Origin: Helicobacteraceae bacterium
GTDB taxonomy: Bacteria > Campylobacterota > Campylobacteria > Campylobacterales > SZUA-545
Direction of reading: 5' to 3'
Assembly: GCA_031258155.1 (NCBI GenBank)
Contig: JAIRNH010000021.1
Coordinates: forward strand, 1-55,727
Length of the DNA stretch: 55,727 bases
Of the stretch, positions 18,205 through 25,723 are shown one piece after another (the first letter of the stretch is position 1; each line of letters begins with the position of its first letter). The position numbers and the translations under genes are program-made. Under the pieces are notes generated by a model, which did not search any database, was not told the origin of the DNA, and worked only from the letters and a program-made list of their open reading frames with translations.

Positions 18205-19239
18205 CTATACGACATAGCCGCCGCCTAAGAGTTTATTGTCCTCGTAGAATACCGCCGCCTGACCGGAGGCGATCGCGAATTCCGGCTCGTCCAAAACCGC
18301 CTTGGCGCCTCCGTTTTCGTCTATCGTTACTACTCCGGGCTGTTTGTTGTTGCGATAGCGCACCTTGATCAAAGCGCGAAACGTTTTTTGCGGCGGCTCA
18401 AAAAAGAGATTTACCTTTTCAATATCAAACGCTCTTTGATAGATGCGACTCTTTGGCGCCACGACGATTTTGTTGTCTTCAGGCAGTATTTTTTGCACGT
18501 AGAGCGGCTCTTTCGCGCCGCCGACCGTAAAGCCGCGCCGTTTGCCGATCGTGTATTGCATATAGCCCTTATGCGAGCCGATCGTCTTGCCGTTTTCGTC
18601 GAGAACGTCGCCCGCTTGCTCCACGTTGAAATGTTTGCCGATAATATCGATATAGTCGGTCTCCACAAAGCATATTTCGGCGCTTTCGCGTTGCGTAGCC
18701 AAAAAGGCGAGTTCGGGTATCGCCGCCGCCATCTTTTTAACGTCGGGCTTGCGCCAATCGGCAAGCGGAAAAATTAGCCGCTTTAGCGTCTCTTTGCGCA
18801 CGTTAAACAAAAAATAGCTCTGATCTTTGGTCGTATCGGTCGCTTCGTAAAAAAACTCCCCGTCGGTTTTGATGTAATGCCCCGTCGCCACATATTCGCA
18901 CCCTAGACTATCGGCGAACTCCGCCAGCGCGCCAAACTTCAAATAACGGTTGCAGAAGGTGCATGGATTGGGCGTTTTGCCCTCTTTGTAGATGTTGATA
19001 AACGGCGTATAGACCTTTTGCGCAAACTCCTCGCGCTTATCTAAAACGTGATGGGTAAATCCAAAATACGCGGCGACTTTGCGCCCTTTTTCTATATTGG
19101 CGGCGTGCCTATCCTCGAAAGAGTGCATTTTCATATACGCGCCATGCACCTCGTAACCTTGCTCTAACAGCAGCTTCGCGCTCATCGACGAATCGACGCC
19201 GCCGCTCATAGCCACTAGAACCTTTTTCTTGCCGCTCAC
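18205..19239 (-). CDS. mnmA: tRNA-specific 2-thiouridylase MnmA
   Basis: Puts sulphur on U34 of tRNA Lys, Glu and Gln using ATP and persulphide from a relay. The 344-residue protein shows the PP-loop VAMSGGVDSSMSAKLLLEQG (residues 8-27), the first catalytic Cys in NPCTFCNRYLKFGAL near 92-106, the second in ESAEICFVETDYI near 186-198, and GKRRGFTVGGAKEPLYV near 233-249. It is divergently oriented to the Rrf2 regulator and convergent with rsfS. Sulphur handling links it loosely to the neighbouring Rrf2-cysK pair. Confidence 0.96.
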   Translation of the reverse strand: MSGKKKVLVAMSGGVDSSMSAKLLLEQGYEVHGAYMKMHSFEDRHAANIEKGRKVAAYFGFTHHVLDKREEFAQKVYTPFINIYKEGKTPNPCTFCNRYLKFGALAEFADSLGCEYVATGHYIKTDGEFFYEATDTTKDQSYFLFNVRKETLKRLIFPLADWRKPDVKKMAAAIPELAFLATQRESAEICFVETDYIDIIGKHFNVEQAGDVLDENGKTIGSHKGYMQYTIGKRRGFTVGGAKEPLYVQKILPEDNKIVVAPKSRIYQRAFDIEKVNLFFEPPQKTFRALIKVRYRNNKQPGVVTIDENGGAKAVLDEPEFAIASGQAAVFYEDNKLLGGGYVV

Positions 19240-19270
19240 TTTATCCGCCTTTTGCTAGGATTATTTCAAG

Positions 19271-19287
19271 TAATCCGATTGGGATTA
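19271..19287. promoter_or_regulatory. Inverted repeat, candidate operator for the Rrf2 regulator
   Basis: TAATCC-N5-GGATTA, in the divergent gap between mnmA and the Rrf2 gene, embedded in A/T-rich sequence (ATTATTTC...GGATTAAATAAT) that extends the symmetry. Rrf2 proteins usually bind such dyads at their own promoter. No experimental support. Confidence 0.4.
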
Positions 19288-19369
19288 AATAATATTGCAA
19301 TGTTAAGCCTTATTTGCTTACACTTTGCTTTTGAAATCTCAACAATGTTAATTGACAAGGAGGAAATCA

Positions 19370-19783
19370 ATGGTGTGTATCTCCTCGAAGGGCGTGTATT
19401 CGCTCTCGGCGATGCTTTATCTAGCGCAACAGGGCGATAATCTCGTGCAGATAAAGGAGATCGCCGACGGCAGCAATATACCTCAAAACTATCTTGAACA
19501 GTTGCTGGTTCAGCTCAAAAAAGTGGGATTTGTAGAGAGCATTCGCGGCGCAAAAGGCGGCTATAAGATGGCGATTAGCCCCGAAAAAGTAACCGTGCTA
19601 CAGATTCTCTACGCTATGGAAAGCGAGGGAATGAATCCCGAAAAATACGGGCTTGACTCGCCCGCGCTTGATATTTTCTGGGACGAGATCAACAGAAAGG
19701 TCGAAAATCTGTTCGCCGTTCCGTTGCAGGAGCTGGTCGATCGCGCCGCTAGGCTAAATGAAGCGTCAATGTATCACATCTAA
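19370..19783 (+). CDS. Rrf2-family transcriptional regulator, CymR-like
   Basis: A 137-residue winged-helix regulator. The start at 19370 ([15 protein letters not shown]) follows AAGGAGGAAATCA, an excellent ribosome-binding site; the in-frame upstream codons are unlikely. The helix-turn-helix is at residues 20-60 ([22 protein letters not shown]), the wing at [12 protein letters not shown], and a C-terminal dimer helix at [13 protein letters not shown]. The three Cys that hold the Fe-S cluster of IscR are absent; only Cys3 remains, so it is not an IscR-type sensor. It ends 14 bases before cysK, which suggests a CymR-like role in cysteine control, possibly through the CysK partner. Confidence 0.9.
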   Translation: MVCISSKGVYSLSAMLYLAQQGDNLVQIKEIADGSNIPQNYLEQLLVQLKKVGFVESIRGAKGGYKMAISPEKVTVLQILYAMESEGMNPEKYGLDSPALDIFWDEINRKVENLFAVPLQELVDRAARLNEASMYHI

Positions 19784-19797
19784 ACAAAAGGAAAACA

Positions 19798-20718
19798 GTG
19801 TCTAAAATCGCTACAAACGTTACCGATCTAATCGGCAATACTCCGCTAGTTCGCCTTAGCCGCGTAGGTAAAGGCTTCAATGTGATCGGCAAAGCCGAGT
19901 TTTTCAACCCCACGCACTCCGTCAAAGATCGCATAGGTTTTAGCATGATCGACGACGCGATTAAAAAAGGCGTCGTCGTTCCGGGTAAAACGATCATCGT
20001 CGAACCCACGAGCGGCAATACGGGGATCGCGCTCGCGAGCATTTGCGCGGGGCTAGGCATTTCGCTGACGCTGACTATGCCCGCGTCGATGAGCTTGGAG
20101 CGCCGACAGATTTTGGCGGCTTTCGGAGCGCATTTGGAGCTAACGCCGCCCGAACAGGGCATGAGCGGCGCGGTAAGAAGAGCCGAGGAGATCGTTAAAG
20201 AAAACGCGAACGCTATTATTCTTCAGCAGTTTGAAAACCCAGCCAACCCCGCGATCCACCGCTCTACCACCGCCGAAGAGATATGGCGCGACACGGACGG
20301 CAAGATCGATATTTTTGTCGCGGCGGTAGGCACGGGCGGCACGCTTACGGGCGTAGGCGAAGTTTTGAAGGCGAAAAAGCCGGAGATCGAGGTGATCGCC
20401 GTCGAGCCGCAAGCCTCGCCCGTGCTTAGCGGCGGCAAACCCGGACCGCACAAAATTCAAGGCATCGGCGCGGGTTTCGTGCCAAAAGTCTTGAATACGG
20501 GCGTATATAAAGAGGTTATACAGGTAGCCAACGAAGCCGCGATCGCCACGGCGCGTCGGGTGGCTAAAGAGGAGGGCTTGCTGGTGGGCATATCCTCCGG
20601 CGCGAACGTTTACGCGGCGCTGGAAGTCGCCAAGCGGGAGCAAAACAAGGGCAAAACGATTGTTACGATCCTGTGCGACACGGGCGAACGCTATCTTAGC
20701 GGCGGGCTATTCGAGTAA
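19798..20718 (+). CDS. cysK: Cysteine synthase (O-acetylserine sulfhydrylase)
   Basis: PLP enzyme that makes cysteine from O-acetylserine and sulphide. It starts with GTG ([20 protein letters not shown]) after AAAGGAAAACA; 306 residues, normal length. PLP lysine is in [15 protein letters not shown] (residue about 42), the substrate loop in [12 protein letters not shown] near 67-78, the phosphate loop in [16 protein letters not shown] near 178-193, and the C-terminal [13 protein letters not shown]. It forms an operon with the Rrf2 regulator. The C-terminus (LSGGLFE) is short, without the long tail of some CysM types. Confidence 0.96.
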   Translation: MSKIATNVTDLIGNTPLVRLSRVGKGFNVIGKAEFFNPTHSVKDRIGFSMIDDAIKKGVVVPGKTIIVEPTSGNTGIALASICAGLGISLTLTMPASMSLERRQILAAFGAHLELTPPEQGMSGAVRRAEEIVKENANAIILQQFENPANPAIHRSTTAEEIWRDTDGKIDIFVAAVGTGGTLTGVGEVLKAKKPEIEVIAVEPQASPVLSGGKPGPHKIQGIGAGFVPKVLNTGVYKEVIQVANEAAIATARRVAKEEGLLVGISSGANVYAALEVAKREQNKGKTIVTILCDTGERYLSGGLFE

Positions 20719-20839
20719 ATAGATCAAACTAGCAAGCGCCAAGTTAGCTTATTGCTATAGCCCGATAAACTCGTAGAGGCTATTGTTTCTATTAAGAGGA
20801 TCGGCATACGAGTTTGACGGCGATAAACATAAAACGCCT

Positions 20840-20899
20840 CCGCGCCCCAAAAAGCGCGGGGGGACAAGAGTTGTCCGCAAGCTATCGCCTAAAAGCGAT
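20840..20899. other. Three consecutive stem-loops in a gene-free stretch
   Basis: CCGCGC-N8-GCGCGG (20840-20859), GGACAA-GAG-TTGTCC (20862-20876) and ATCGC-N6-GCGAT (20884-20899) follow each other closely. They could be part of a structured RNA or a transcription barrier between convergent cysK and murG. No promoter was recognised. Confidence 0.35.
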
Positions 20900-20957
20900 G
20901 AAAGTATCTTAGATTTAAGTTGCGTCGAGGCGTCGCTATCCTTTCGAGACAAAAATT

Positions 20958-21561
20958 GATCTGGGCGCTTCGCGCGGCGCGCTACAAACGGCGGATAGAG
21001 AGAAAACGCCGCCTCGCGTCGGATTTTGGATCGCGAGCGATCGCCGAATAAACGCTTAAAATAGGCGGCGAAATTCGCTGAAGTTTCGGCAAATCGAGCG
21101 AGCGCGTAATTTTATCTTCGTTTAAGAGGCGATCGCGCCGCCGCGATTTAGCGCTTTGTCCGCTGGGTTTCAACGGCGGCGCAATAAGCGTTTTATCGAA
21201 AACGCCGCTCGAACCTTTATTGATGAAAAGGAGACGATCGCGCGGATCGATCGGCTAACTATCGTTCCGTTTTTGGCGCAAGACGAAGGGGAGAAAGCCG
21301 ATTTACGCGCGATCGCCTCGATAAACAAAGCGTAGCGAGAGAAAAACGGCGCGTATCGCGAAGCGTTCAGGCGAATCGATATAGCCGCAAAATGACGCGG
21401 TATAAGAAATCCTGCCTTATCGAACCAAAGCCGCGACGCGCGCGAAAACGGCTTGGGATCGCGTTAAGAATGGAAGCGATCTAGCCCGCGAAACGAGCGA
21501 TTTTCTATCGTTAACTTATCTTGGTATCGTTCCGAGCAATAGATTAAACGCGAATATATAA
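20958..21561 (+). pseudogene. Decayed coding sequence of unknown kind
   Basis: Between cysK and murG (20719-21756) there is no intact gene. One frame from 20958 reads for about 430 bases like protein but has stops at about 21057, 21123, 21336 and 21393; it includes FIENAARTFIDEKETIARID and IVPFLAQDEGEKADLRAIAS. After a frame change TAWDRVKNGSDLARETSDFL continues to a TAA at 21559. Composition and dense charged residues suggest a former gene. I do not recognise the family. Confidence 0.3.
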
Positions 21562-21756
21562 TCATACGCCGCAAAAGACGGCGAGATTAAACGGGCGTTG
21601 ATCGGTTATATTGAAACTATTTCCCGATATATTTAGCCTAACTAAAGTTATTTTTTGCCGCCGCCGCGAAAACGCCTAGAAAATAGCTTCGCCATAACCA
21701 ATTAAGCGGCGCGAATTTGCCTTAAAACGTCTCGGCGGGCGGCATAATAAAAACGC

Positions 21757-22788
21757 CTAGAGTTTATTCGCGGTTTTTTGCAAAATCATCAGACGCTCGG
21801 CGATCGCGATTGCGCCGCCGTAGCGAACCTCTTTCGCAAGCTGTTTAGAAATATCCGTCAAATCGACGGGCAATATATTAAACAGCACTTCCGGACTCAA
21901 ACGCGACTCCTCTACGCACCAGCCAAGCTCCTTTTGGCTTATATATTTCGCGTTTGCCATCTGGTGGTTACCCGCGGCGAAAGGATACGGAACGAAAAGC
22001 GCGGGCAGTCCGTTGGCGGTCAGCTCAAAGAGCGTTCCGGCGCCCGCCCTTGCCACCGCGAGATCCGCTTGCGTAAAAAGATCGACGAGATTGGAATTGA
22101 AAGCGAAAACGTCGGCGTCGACGGCGTTTTCCTCGTAGAACTTCCGCGCCTCTTCAAATCCGGAGCGACCGCACTGGTGAATAATTTTTACGCCGCGAGC
22201 GGTTAAAGCGGGCGCGACGCTCATAGCAAACTGATTGATCGCCTCCGAGCCTTGCGATCCGCCGAGAAAAATAACAGCGTTGATTTTCGAGCGAACCCGC
22301 GCTTTATCGAAAAAAACGCGCTTTACGGGATAGTCGGCGCACGGGCTTAGCGGATCGAACGACGAGTAAAACGCCTTGCAGAAGGGCTTTAGCCTGCGAT
22401 TTAACGCGCCGCTCACCGCGTTTTGCTCGTGGATTACAAGCGGGATTTTCAGGCTTGCCGCCGCGATCGCCGCCGGCGCCGCCGCATAGCCGCCCGCGCT
22501 AAAAACCGCCTTTACGCCCAACGCGGAGAGGCTTTTTCTGGTTCTTAGAACCAACCGCCCGTTGTTTAGCAACGAAAAGAGTTTGCCTAATCCCTTTCTA
22601 TTCATTACGCCTTTGCTTGGCAAAAACATCTTGTCGATAAAACCGGAATCCTTGCCAAACCACGCGCGATCCTGCCCGTGATCGGAGCCTATAAAAAACG
22701 GTTTAACCCCTTTGGCGTTAAGCGCCTCTTTAACAGCCGAAACGACGGCTAGATGTCCGCCCGTTCCGCCGCCCGTTAAAACTATCAT
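21757..22788 (-). CDS. murG: UDP-N-acetylglucosamine transferase MurG
   Basis: Adds GlcNAc to undecaprenyl-PP-MurNAc-pentapeptide to form lipid II at the inner membrane face. The 343-residue GT28 enzyme shows the glycine loops GGTGGHLAVVSAVKEAL (residues 6-22) and FSAGGYAAAPAAIAA near 95-109, HEQNAVSGALNRRL near 122-135, FLGGSQGSEAINQF near 176-189 and the UDP-binding ARAGAGTLFELTANGLPALFVP near 245-266. It overlaps the ftsW stop by 4 bases, so flippase/polymerase and lipid II synthesis genes are coupled. Confidence 0.95.
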   Translation of the reverse strand: MIVLTGGGTGGHLAVVSAVKEALNAKGVKPFFIGSDHGQDRAWFGKDSGFIDKMFLPSKGVMNRKGLGKLFSLLNNGRLVLRTRKSLSALGVKAVFSAGGYAAAPAAIAAASLKIPLVIHEQNAVSGALNRRLKPFCKAFYSSFDPLSPCADYPVKRVFFDKARVRSKINAVIFLGGSQGSEAINQFAMSVAPALTARGVKIIHQCGRSGFEEARKFYEENAVDADVFAFNSNLVDLFTQADLAVARAGAGTLFELTANGLPALFVPYPFAAGNHQMANAKYISQKELGWCVEESRLSPEVLFNILPVDLTDISKQLAKEVRYGGAIAIAERLMILQKTANKL

Positions 22789-23963
22789 AGTTTCGCTTTC
22801 TTGCTAATCATAAGCGCCATTCCGATCGCTACGGAAAAGGCGGTAAGCGACGCGCCGCCGTAGCTTAGAAACGGCGCGGATATGCCTTTTATCGGTATTA
22901 ACCCCGTCGCGCCAAGCGCGTTCATTAAAAATTGCGATGCAATCATCACTCCGATTCCTATGCTAAAAAGATAGAAAACTGGATTATCGCTTCTATTGGC
23001 GATTTTGAATATTCTATAAATCACAAGCAAGATCAATAAACTTACAAGCGTTATTCCAAATAATCCCGTTTCTTCGGCAATCCCCGCGAGCGCGAAATCG
23101 TTATGCGCATCGCTAAGGAAACCTAATTTTACCACGCCAGCCCCAAGCCCCGATCCCATTAGTCCGCCGTGATGGATCGCGTGCGCCGACTGGATAACCT
23201 GAGAAGCGGGGCTAACGGCGGAAGCGTCAACGCGCAAAGCGTTCGCTATAAAATCGGGAAACAGCGAGAGAATATAGTCCTGCGCGCTGCTCCACCACTG
23301 CAACACGCGATCGATTCTATGCCGCGCTTGCAATATCAGCGCAAAACCGACAAACAACGATGACCCTATTAAAACGGTAAAAACCTTAACGCTAGAACCC
23401 GCAAAAAAGATCATCAGGCTCATCGTGCAACCAATCACTATCACCTGTCCTAGATCGTTTTGCGTTACGGCGATCAGAACGATCGCCACGACAAAGATAG
23501 CCGCGTAAGGCGCTATCGCGCCCAGCTCTCTAGCAAAGGTAAACTGCTCTTTGCCCGTTTTGGGGCGATAGAGTTTTCTAGTCAAGCTCCACGCCAGAAA
23601 ATAGACGAAGCCTACTTTGAAAAACTCGACGGGCGTAACGCTAAGCGATCCGAATCTAATCCACCGCCTAGCGCCGTTTATGGCGGGAACGATCGATTCG
23701 GGCATAAACGGCATAAAAAACATCAGCGCGAAAAAGAAAAAAAAGATTCCAAAGCCGATTTTTGACGCCCATCTGTCCGGATCAAGCCTCGCGAGCCCCC
23801 ATATCAAAAACAACGAAACGCAAGCGTATAGACCTTGCCTAAGAAAGAAATAGTAGTGCGGCGCGCCGATTCGCTGCGTCAGGTAAAGCGGCAGCGAAAG
23901 GGCGAACAGCACGCCCGCGAAGATCAACGCGGCTGTATAGATAAATAGATAACGATCGCTCAA
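22785..23963 (-). CDS. ftsW: Septal peptidoglycan glycosyltransferase FtsW (SEDS family)
   Basis: A 392-residue polytopic protein of about ten membrane helices. SEDS signatures are visible: NGARRWIRFGSLSVTPVEF (residues 97-115), NDLGQVIVIG near 169, VQSAHAIHHGGLMGSGLGAG-like loop near 240-260 and the end LIPIKGISAPFLSYGGASL near 357-375. The catalytic Asp region, SDAHNDFALAGIAEETG, is near 270-286. It may be FtsW (division) or RodA (elongation); adjacency to murG favours FtsW. The upstream ankyrin-AMIN lipoprotein gene ends 6 bases before its start. Confidence 0.93.
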   Translation of the reverse strand: MSDRYLFIYTAALIFAGVLFALSLPLYLTQRIGAPHYYFFLRQGLYACVSLFLIWGLARLDPDRWASKIGFGIFFFFFALMFFMPFMPESIVPAINGARRWIRFGSLSVTPVEFFKVGFVYFLAWSLTRKLYRPKTGKEQFTFARELGAIAPYAAIFVVAIVLIAVTQNDLGQVIVIGCTMSLMIFFAGSSVKVFTVLIGSSLFVGFALILQARHRIDRVLQWWSSAQDYILSLFPDFIANALRVDASAVSPASQVIQSAHAIHHGGLMGSGLGAGVVKLGFLSDAHNDFALAGIAEETGLFGITLVSLLILLVIYRIFKIANRSDNPVFYLFSIGIGVMIASQFLMNALGATGLIPIKGISAPFLSYGGASLTAFSVAIGMALMISKKAKL

Positions 23964-23969
23964 GTTATT

Positions 23970-25259
23970 TTATTGTCGCAACGTAACGACGGGACCTTCC
24001 GCGGTCCTCTCCAAATCGTAACGATACGACTTGTCCAGAAAAATCACGACGCGATAGCTTCCCGTATGCCGCCCGATCGACGCTCTTTGAAAAGTTCCGT
24101 TCGGATTTAACGGCAAAGAGAGGCTTTGCACGGCGGCGGCGCGAGAGAAATCCAAAACCAGTCTCGCGGGATTTTCCAGCGCGAAATCGCGTATTAACGG
24201 ATCGGAGGTTTTAAACGCGATTGCTTTATCGTCGTATTCAAGCGTCAAAAAGTCCATCGCCTTAAAACGCGCTATGCTTGGCAAAGCGGCGCTAGCGCTA
24301 AGCGTTCCAGCGCCAACCGCCGCAAGCGCCCGCAACTCGGAGAGCGAGCGGTTTTTCGCCGCTTGCGCCGCCAGAGTTCCGCGCTCGTTTTCGGCTATTT
24401 TTACGCCGTCTTGACCAACTATAGCGTTAATCGCGGTTTGGTTGTCGGTAAAGATAGCCCAGCTTAGCGGGCTGTAGCCGTGCGCGTCGATCGCGTCCGC
24501 GCGCGCGCCTTTAGCCAAAAGCGCGCCGACCGTCTCCTCGCTTTTGAGCAGGATCGCCCACGTAAGCGGGGTCATTCCTTCGTCGTCGGTAAGCTCTAGG
24601 TTCGCCCCCCTTTCGATCATCTTTAGCGCCAGATCGTTTTGAGCGGTTTTGATCGCGTATAGCAAAAGCGGGTGTTCGCCCACCGCGCCCAAGTTTGGAT
24701 TGGCGCCTGCGTCTAGTAGCGAAAGCGCCATTCGGCGGTAATCAACGCCTGTTATCCCCCCTAAAACGGCGATTGTCAGCGGCGAGGGAAACTCCGCGCC
24801 GCCGATATTTGGATTTGCGCCGCACGCGAGCAGGGCTTTGGCGCTCTCTAGCGCCCCCTCTTGCAGCGACAAGACTAGTAGCGGAATCCTATGCGCCGCC
24901 GTCGCTTCGTAATTAGCGCCCGCCTTGCACAGCCGTTCGATCATAGAGCGATCATTGGCTTGCGCGGCTATCGCCAAAGGCGAAAAACCTCGCCCGTCAA
25001 CGGCGTTTGGATCGGACTTTTTGCCTTCAATATGCCGCCTTAGCTCTTGATCCAGCTCCTCGATTGTCTCTACGCTCGCGTCGGGCGACCCGGCGGCGGC
25101 GTAGTAATCAATCAACGTCGCCGTCAGCGCGTTTTGCGCGGGGAGGATTTTTTCGTTTTGAGCGGTTTCGTCCTCGCTTGGCTCGATCGTTACGCCGTGC
25201 GGACGAATGCACGCGGACAACAAAAAGCCTAACGCGATCAGCGTTCCTAAAACTCGCAT
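23970..25259 (-). CDS. Lipoprotein with ankyrin repeats and C-terminal AMIN domain
   Basis: A 429-residue envelope protein. The lipobox LLSAC (Cys17) follows a typical lipoprotein signal. From about residue 90 to 290 there are about six ankyrin repeats, with the hallmark pattern GFSPLAIAAQANDRSMIERL, LLACGANPNIGG, LLDAGANPNLGA and DEGMTPLTWAILLKSEETVG. The last 95 residues are an AMIN domain: NPARLVLDFSRAAAVQSL and ASIGRHTGSYRVVIFLD. AMIN domains target proteins to peptidoglycan or its machinery. Ankyrin repeats bind proteins, so it may be an outer-membrane or periplasmic scaffold for ftsW/murG-linked wall synthesis. That role is inference. Starts one base inside the stop of the small upstream gene. 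Confidence 0.82.
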   Translation of the reverse strand: MRVLGTLIALGFLLSACIRPHGVTIEPSEDETAQNEKILPAQNALTATLIDYYAAAGSPDASVETIEELDQELRRHIEGKKSDPNAVDGRGFSPLAIAAQANDRSMIERLCKAGANYEATAAHRIPLLVLSLQEGALESAKALLACGANPNIGGAEFPSPLTIAVLGGITGVDYRRMALSLLDAGANPNLGAVGEHPLLLYAIKTAQNDLALKMIERGANLELTDDEGMTPLTWAILLKSEETVGALLAKGARADAIDAHGYSPLSWAIFTDNQTAINAIVGQDGVKIAENERGTLAAQAAKNRSLSELRALAAVGAGTLSASAALPSIARFKAMDFLTLEYDDKAIAFKTSDPLIRDFALENPARLVLDFSRAAAVQSLSLPLNPNGTFQRASIGRHTGSYRVVIFLDKSYRYDLERTAEGPVVTLRQ

Positions 25260-25624
25260 TACTCTTCTCGTTCTTTGCGGGATCTATAATAGCTCAACAC
25301 GGCGAAAACCGCCAGAGCGACTATAAGCCCAAACACGCCGCCAACCAGCGCGGCGGCGGCGATTGCCAACACGGTCGCCGCGTTGTCCCACGCCCAATTC
25401 GACGCGAAACTCGCCGCTTTGCTAACGTATGGCGCAGCGCGTTTAGCGCCGTTTTTCGCCCAATTCCACGCATTTGCGAACGCTTCCTCGCAACGTTTTT
25501 TGCCCCCTTGAGTTTCGCCTCCCTTTTCCGAAGCCGCGCCGTCAAGCTCCGCCGCTTGCGGCTTTACTTCTTCGCCCTCGCTCGCCGTATTTTGCTCAGC
25601 TTGTTCCGATCTTTTCTTTGGCAT
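25259..25624 (-). CDS. Small membrane protein of unknown function
   Basis: A 121-residue protein that I do not recognise. The first 50 residues are charged and disordered-looking (Glu, Lys, Gly, Ala). Residues 50-80 are amphipathic (NAWNWAKNGAKRAAPYVSKA). Residues 84-110 form one long hydrophobic segment or a tight hairpin (TVLAIAAAALVGGVFGLIVA), followed by a basic tail RSRKEREE. Its stop overlaps the start of the ankyrin-AMIN gene by one base (TAATG), so it is in the same operon ending with ftsW and murG. A role as membrane partner of that lipoprotein is only a suggestion. Confidence 0.7.
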   Translation of the reverse strand: MPKKRSEQAEQNTASEGEEVKPQAAELDGAASEKGGETQGGKKRCEEAFANAWNWAKNGAKRAAPYVSKAASFASNWAWDNAATVLAIAAAALVGGVFGLIVALAVFAVLSYYRSRKEREE

Positions 25625-25723
25625 TTCCTATCCTTGTAATGTAATTTCGTAAATTGTAGCGATCATACAGATTTTTGACTAAAGCGCCGAGCGCTTAAAC
25701 CGCGAATAGGAGCGATCGCCAAA

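Noticed and set aside
20755-20952. Minus-strand 65-codon frame in the gene-free stretch
   Set aside because: It runs through the stem-loop cluster, has no ribosome-binding site and no protein-like pattern.
25007-25639. Plus-strand 210-codon open frame
   Set aside because: Arg/Leu-rich translation antisense to the lipoprotein and small membrane-protein genes; a shadow of GC-skewed codons.
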